Positions 59,997 through 64,000 of a stretch of DNA of 64,000 bases are shown in pieces; the stretch's first letter is position 1; each line of letters begins with the position of its first letter. The notes under the pieces are model-generated. The model made no database searches, was not told the origin of the DNA, and worked only from the letters and a program-made list of their open reading frames with translations. The stretch is from the NCBI RefSeq assembly GCF_001975705.1, contig NZ_CP015093.1:186001-250000 (forward strand), given 5' to 3'. Origin of the DNA: Salipiger abyssi. GTDB lineage: Bacteria; Pseudomonadota; Alphaproteobacteria; Rhodobacterales; Rhodobacteraceae. The translations under genes and the position numbers were made by a program.

Positions 59997-60345
59997 CCGT
60001 CTAAACACTCCACCTGCGCGTTGGTGAGACACACTCAGGCTCCTTGCGCTCGCCGGGTGCGCTCTCTTCTGCGCTTCCGAGCTGAGCCTCCCGCCGGAGG
60101 GCCTTGGCTTCGGCGGAACTTTCTTCTTTCAGAATTCGTCGTCGCCCGCCGGGGCGGCGATGGATGGGCTGGGCGGTAACTCGGCAATCTTGCCACGGGG
60201 AGACGCCGCTCAGCTCACAAACCCTGACCCGGCAACAATAGGCTAGGTTCCCCCCCCCCGATCTGCTCACCTGCCCATTCCTCGCGGGACCGCAGAGCCA
60301 GCCAATGATCACAACGAGGAGCACATTATGAAAGGCATCTAGACG
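59997..60345. other. noncoding stretch with a C10 run
   Basis: 349 bp without a supported gene. It contains a run of ten C (60250-60259). A good ribosome site GAGGAG (60315-60320) stands 7 bases before an ATG at 60328, whose frame stops after four codons at TAG (60340-60342). Confidence 0.45.
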
Positions 60346-60786
60346 ATGTATCAGCACTTCCAACAAAATGCCCGCCTTGCAGCCCTCACAGGCCGCGTCC
60401 TCGGTGCATCCGACACACCATCCACGCCCGATCAAGCCCGCGCGCTGGGCATGTCGATGTTGTGGATGATGTCCGACGAGGATGCGCTTGAAGCACAGTG
60501 CCTCGCCGCTGAACTGCGCGACCTGTCCGACGAGGCGCGCGACCGTTTCGCGTCCACCCGCCTTCGTCTGCGGATGACCACTATCACCCCACATGTCAGC
60601 GACGAGATTGGCTGCGTGGCCGCACTACTGGCCGGTTTCTTTTTGGTCAATCTCGGTGACGCCATGCGTCCAGAAGACTGGCGGGACTACGCGGACCTGT
60701 GTGTCGCCGACGCTGGTGTGGCGACGGTGTCGATCCCGCCGCAATACTCGTGGACCGGACGGCAGTTCGTAAGCAACGAGGACTAA
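60346..60786 (+). CDS. hypothetical protein of the second element
   Basis: A 146-aa protein. It is helical in the middle (SDEDALEAQCLAAELRDLSDEA) and has one hydrophobic stretch CVAALLAGFFLVNLG (about residues 89-103). An in-frame start at 60328 with a good ribosome site is cut off by a TAG 4 codons later. Translation may therefore start at ATG 60346 with AAAGG upstream, or be coupled to the tiny leader. No function recognised. Confidence 0.55.
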   Translation: MYQHFQQNARLAALTGRVLGASDTPSTPDQARALGMSMLWMMSDEDALEAQCLAAELRDLSDEARDRFASTRLRLRMTTITPHVSDEIGCVAALLAGFFLVNLGDAMRPEDWRDYADLCVADAGVATVSIPPQYSWTGRQFVSNED

Positions 60787-60887
60787 GCTCCGTTCTCATT
60801 CGTCAACACGATACTTGCACCATGCAAAAAAATGACATGAAATCATAGTGTTATTGCAATCATGCGTATCGTCGTGCTACAAACGCA

Positions 60888-60941
60888 GAGCAGCCGCCCT
60901 GTTAACGATCGACGTTGGCGCGTGGATCAGGGCGGCTGCTC
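60888..60941. repeat. 14-bp perfect inverted repeat upstream of the primase gene
   Basis: GAGCAGCCGCCCTG (60888-60901) and CAGGGCGGCTGCTC (60928-60941), loop of 26 bases with AACGATCGACGTT inside. It is 33 bases before the primase start. It may be part of a replication origin or a regulatory RNA hairpin. Confidence 0.7.
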
Positions 60942-60974
60942 ATACTGTCGTAATATCAAGTGGTGATACCCGAA

Positions 60975-63900
60975 ATGTCCATGAAAGACAATCCTTCCAG
61001 CGGGCTGGAAGGACGTAAGCACGCTATGTCCAGTGCTCCGATTACGAAGATCGCAGAGTTCCTCGATGAGGTGTGCCCGAACGCCAAAACCGTGTACGTC
61101 TTTGACCGCTCCAGCCCTGATGTAGGGGGCGAAGTGGCGCGTGTCGGTGTGGAAAGCGCCATCGCGAGGTTCGATGATCCGTACCTCTGTCTCGACGACG
61201 AAGAGGGGGAGGTGCTGACCGTTGCCCTGAAGGCTCATCAGGACCAACCTGTCGAACACATTTCCATGCGAATGACCGGGCCGGACAAGACCGTGATTTG
61301 TGTCTACTACCTCGCGGACCCCGTCAAACTAGACGATTTGCCCGAAGGTGTATTCATCGACGCGTTGCCGTTTCCTGTCGGGCGCTGGACGGCTGAACTT
61401 GGCGAAGAAGAACGGCTGCACCGGATTGATGGTAATCAGATCGTCATCATCGAAGACGACGCCGAGGATCCCGAGGTGGAGAATCCGGGTGAAGGTGAGG
61501 AGGTTGGCGACCATGAATTTCTGAACGACGCCACGCTCATCGGGACGGAATGCCCGGAGTTCGAGGCCATGCTTGAACAGGAAGCCACCTTCCTGACCGG
61601 CAAGGTCTACCCGGACAAGCCGCACAAGAGCACGCAGGCGGGCCAGTGGAAGCCCGTGAAGATGAAGTTCATCCAGCACATCATCGGCTTCGAGGCGACC
61701 TCGAACAGCCCGGCCTACGGCCTGTCGCGCCACCCGGTGGGAAAGACCAAGGACGGACTGAGCTTCGTCATGGGGTCGTCCATTGGCGGGCAGCGCAAGG
61801 CCAAGGCGATGGACACGATGTACGCCATCGGCCTCGACATCGACTCCGGTGCCACGCTGGAGACGGTGCGCGCCAAGATTCTCAAGATGGGCGTGGCCTG
61901 CTTCCTCTACACCTCGTGGAACCACGGGAAGAGCGGCGTGACCCTCAAGCGCGATGACGTTCTCAAGAAGCTGGAGATCGACGGCGATCCGACGCTGGAG
62001 CAGGTTCACGACTACCTGCGCCACCACGGCAAGAACCGCTTCGAGGAAGGCTTCATCAAGCGTGTGACCATCGCGAAGCAGAAGGTGCAGGAAGAGGATG
62101 GTGTGAAGATCGTCCTCGACACGCCGCCCATCGACAAGCTGCGCCTCATCTTCCCGCTGGCCGAGCCGGTGAAGATCATCGAGCTGTCCGAGCGCCACGA
62201 TGATGCCCTCGCGATCTGGGAAGACAAGATCACGGGCCTCGCGCAGAAAGAGCTTGGCATCCACTTCGATACGAGCTGTACGGACCCCTCGCGCCTCTTC
62301 TACACGGCGCGCCACGACCAGAAGTCGAAGGATTGGGTCTGCGAGATCGTTCAGGGCAAGCCGCTCGTGTTCGACGAGATCAGGTCGATGCGGAAGTCGC
62401 TCTACACCCGGAACCGCGATCTTAACCCGTTCGTCGAGGCGGACGACTTCTCGCAAGGTGGGCAGGTCCCGAACATCTTCCTGCCGTCTGGCCGCTCGCT
62501 GAACGACTGGCACAGTAAGTATGGCAAGTCCAGGTTCCAGATCGCGGACATGCTGCAAACCGGATGTCCCGAACGCATCCGCGTTAGCGGCGGCGAGGCA
62601 TCGGGATCGGTCCATACCGAGTGCCCCTTCGAGCACCTCCACACCAAGGAGGGTGGCACGGCCACGATGGCGACCAACGCCCTCGACAGCCAGTCCGGCT
62701 ACTGGACGTGGTTCTGCCACCACGACGCCTGTCAGGACCGGCACAAGCTGGAGTTCCTCGGAGAGGCGATCAAGGAGGGATGGTTCCCCGAGGAGGTTCT
62801 CTTCTCGGATGACTACCTGCTCCCCGCCGAAGAGGAAGTGGTCGAGGACGACCCCGAGGACTACAAGCCGTCCGAAGACCCGGAGACCCCTCCGGAGCCG
62901 AAGACCCCGCTTGAGCTGGCCCAGAAGATCACAGCTGAGTCCTCCGACGAGGATGTGCAGAAGCTCTTCAAGCGCCTGATCCGCCGCAAGGTGGGCGAGA
63001 TGGACAAGGAGAACGTCATCACGGACATCGCCAAGCGCACCCCTCTGGGCAAGAAAACGCTCAACAAGTGGTGGCGCGAAATCGTCAAAGTGCACAAAGA
63101 GAAGCAGGCCGAAAAGGACCTAGACCCGGACGCGCTGATGAGAGTGGGCGACCTTATGGATGTGAACAACGACCTCCCTGTACTCGTCCAGCACGCCAAG
63201 GCGGGGATCATCGCCGCCAACACGAGCGAAGCTCAGTTCTTTCACTTCATCGACGCGCCCGCCTTCGTAAGGCCGGACGCATCCGGCAGGCAGAAGATTC
63301 ACGCGATCACGACGCAGCGTGCGATGCGGGCGAAAATGGATGATATGGCGAGGTTCGGGAAGAGAACCGCGGGCGAAGACTCCAGTTTGAGGCATGTCCT
63401 TACCCCCGCAGACGTTGCCGACAAGGTGCTTTTTGACGACCTCAGCTTCCTCCCCCCACTAACTTCTGTAACCAGCACCCCGTTCTTTGCGGCTGACGGA
63501 ACGCTCATCGACAGGGACGGCTACCACTTCGCCTCTGCGACCATGCTGCGGCTCCCGTCTGGTTTCGAGATGCCTTCGGTGGCAGAGAAGCCCACCGAAG
63601 AGGATGTACTGGAAGCTAAGCGCCTGCTCGTGGAGGAAGCCTACGGGGACTTTCCCGTGAGCGGCGTCAGCCGCAATGACTTGGTCGCGGAGGCGCGGGG
63701 CGAGGAGGCGATGACCGAGGTCGAGGCCGCAGGTCTTAGCCACCTGATTGCCGCGACCTTGCTACCGTTCTGTCGCAATATGATCGACGGTCCGACGCCG
63801 GGGCATCTGTTGAACAAACCCGCCCCCGGAACGGGCGCATCTCTCTTGACCGACACCCTGTCGATTGTGGCAACCGGCACTCCCTCCCCGGCGCAAACGT

Positions 63901-64000
63901 TCCCGGCGAACAGGGAGGAGGTAGGTAAGACGATTACAGCAACCCTGATGGCGGGGAATCCCATCGTCTATTTCGATAACATCAGCCATGAGCTGGACAC
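60975..64000 (+). CDS. large primase/helicase-like protein, runs off the window
   Basis: At least 1008 codons, incomplete at the 3' end. It has no stop to the window end. Residues about 200-430 resemble an archaeo-eukaryotic-type primase: GLDIDSG (about 286), CFLYTSWNHGK, LRLIFPLAEP and DPSRLFYTAR follow the family order. A zinc-binding segment follows (CPFEHLH ... WFCHHDACQDRHKLEFL, about residues 550-595). The C-terminal part has an NTPase-like segment, APGTGASLL (about 951) and IVYFDNI. This Walker A-like loop lacks the lysine. This mix of domains is typical of satellite and plasmid replication proteins. Confidence 0.75.
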   Translation, partial: MSMKDNPSSGLEGRKHAMSSAPITKIAEFLDEVCPNAKTVYVFDRSSPDVGGEVARVGVESAIARFDDPYLCLDDEEGEVLTVALKAHQDQPVEHISMRMTGPDKTVICVYYLADPVKLDDLPEGVFIDALPFPVGRWTAELGEEERLHRIDGNQIVIIEDDAEDPEVENPGEGEEVGDHEFLNDATLIGTECPEFEAMLEQEATFLTGKVYPDKPHKSTQAGQWKPVKMKFIQHIIGFEATSNSPAYGLSRHPVGKTKDGLSFVMGSSIGGQRKAKAMDTMYAIGLDIDSGATLETVRAKILKMGVACFLYTSWNHGKSGVTLKRDDVLKKLEIDGDPTLEQVHDYLRHHGKNRFEEGFIKRVTIAKQKVQEEDGVKIVLDTPPIDKLRLIFPLAEPVKIIELSERHDDALAIWEDKITGLAQKELGIHFDTSCTDPSRLFYTARHDQKSKDWVCEIVQGKPLVFDEIRSMRKSLYTRNRDLNPFVEADDFSQGGQVPNIFLPSGRSLNDWHSKYGKSRFQIADMLQTGCPERIRVSGGEASGSVHTECPFEHLHTKEGGTATMATNALDSQSGYWTWFCHHDACQDRHKLEFLGEAIKEGWFPEEVLFSDDYLLPAEEEVVEDDPEDYKPSEDPETPPEPKTPLELAQKITAESSDEDVQKLFKRLIRRKVGEMDKENVITDIAKRTPLGKKTLNKWWREIVKVHKEKQAEKDLDPDALMRVGDLMDVNNDLPVLVQHAKAGIIAANTSEAQFFHFIDAPAFVRPDASGRQKIHAITTQRAMRAKMDDMARFGKRTAGEDSSLRHVLTPADVADKVLFDDLSFLPPLTSVTSTPFFAADGTLIDRDGYHFASATMLRLPSGFEMPSVAEKPTEEDVLEAKRLLVEEAYGDFPVSGVSRNDLVAEARGEEAMTEVEAAGLSHLIAATLLPFCRNMIDGPTPGHLLNKPAPGTGASLLTDTLSIVATGTPSPAQTFPANREEVGKTITATLMAGNPIVYFDNISHELD

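Noticed and set aside
60001-60594. Minus-strand ORF of 197 codons
   Set aside because: It overlaps the 146-aa plus-strand gene and has low-complexity basic sequence; no support for coding.

Overview
The window is GC-rich DNA from an alphaproteobacterium, most likely a member of the Rhodobacteraceae (Roseobacter group). This rests on the recJ-glpX-hom gene neighbourhood, a GapR-family protein, the codon usage, and a phage related to those of marine Rhodobacterales. Genus and species cannot be read from the sequence.

Layout. (1) 1-5243: the end of an N-ATPase operon in the order atpD-C-Q-R-B-E-F-A-G, with start/stop overlaps at most junctions. It is followed by a LOG-family phosphoribohydrolase gene. 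(2) 6353-15979: ordinary chromosome. It holds tRNA-Glu(UUC), recJ, glpX and hom on the minus strand, a GNAT enzyme with a small lipoprotein, a divergent TetR regulator with a clear palindromic operator, a small membrane protein, gapR, an unidentified 293-aa protein, an iron-type ABC permease and tRNA-Thr(UGU). (3) 15964-57997: a 42-kb, apparently complete siphovirus-type prophage integrated at the 3' end of tRNA-Thr. It is bounded by a 16-bp direct repeat, and GTGGGGCAC arm-type repeats lie just inside both ends. (4) 57998-64000: a second mobile-looking segment directly beyond attR. It has a small-terminase-like protein and a very large primase/helicase-like protein that runs off the window, as expected of a phage satellite or a tandemly integrated element.

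How the prophage is organised. Next to attL is a cargo block: an SRAP (YedK-like) protein, a zinc-ribbon protein, an AT-richer gene for a NACHT NTPase that resembles bacterial anti-phage NACHT proteins, and a GNAT enzyme. The minus-strand late operon then runs from about 46.7 kb down to 20.5 kb: HNH, small and large terminase, portal, protease, capsid, connectors, tail tube, a frameshifted tail-assembly chaperone, tape measure with an internal lysozyme domain, tail tip, 2346-aa host-specificity protein, tail fibre, endolysin and holin. Two plus-strand morons interrupt it. A NusG-like protein gene lies immediately upstream of a candidate late promoter and an intrinsic terminator, which suggests late control by processive antitermination. 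Replication genes (SF3 helicase, TOPRIM and zinc-finger primase parts) lie upstream, separated from the nusG-like gene by an iteron cluster that may be the origin. The immunity region has a CI-type S24 repressor, a Cro-like protein and five copies of a palindromic operator in two clusters. Between the clusters, in the repressor's own transcription unit, sits a two-gene unit with a DUF1828-like protein. An early plus-strand operon ends with the integrase beside attR.

The most interesting items are the prophage NACHT gene, the DUF1828-like pair in the repressor operon, the NusG-like late switch, the iteron cluster, and the satellite-like segment beyond attR.
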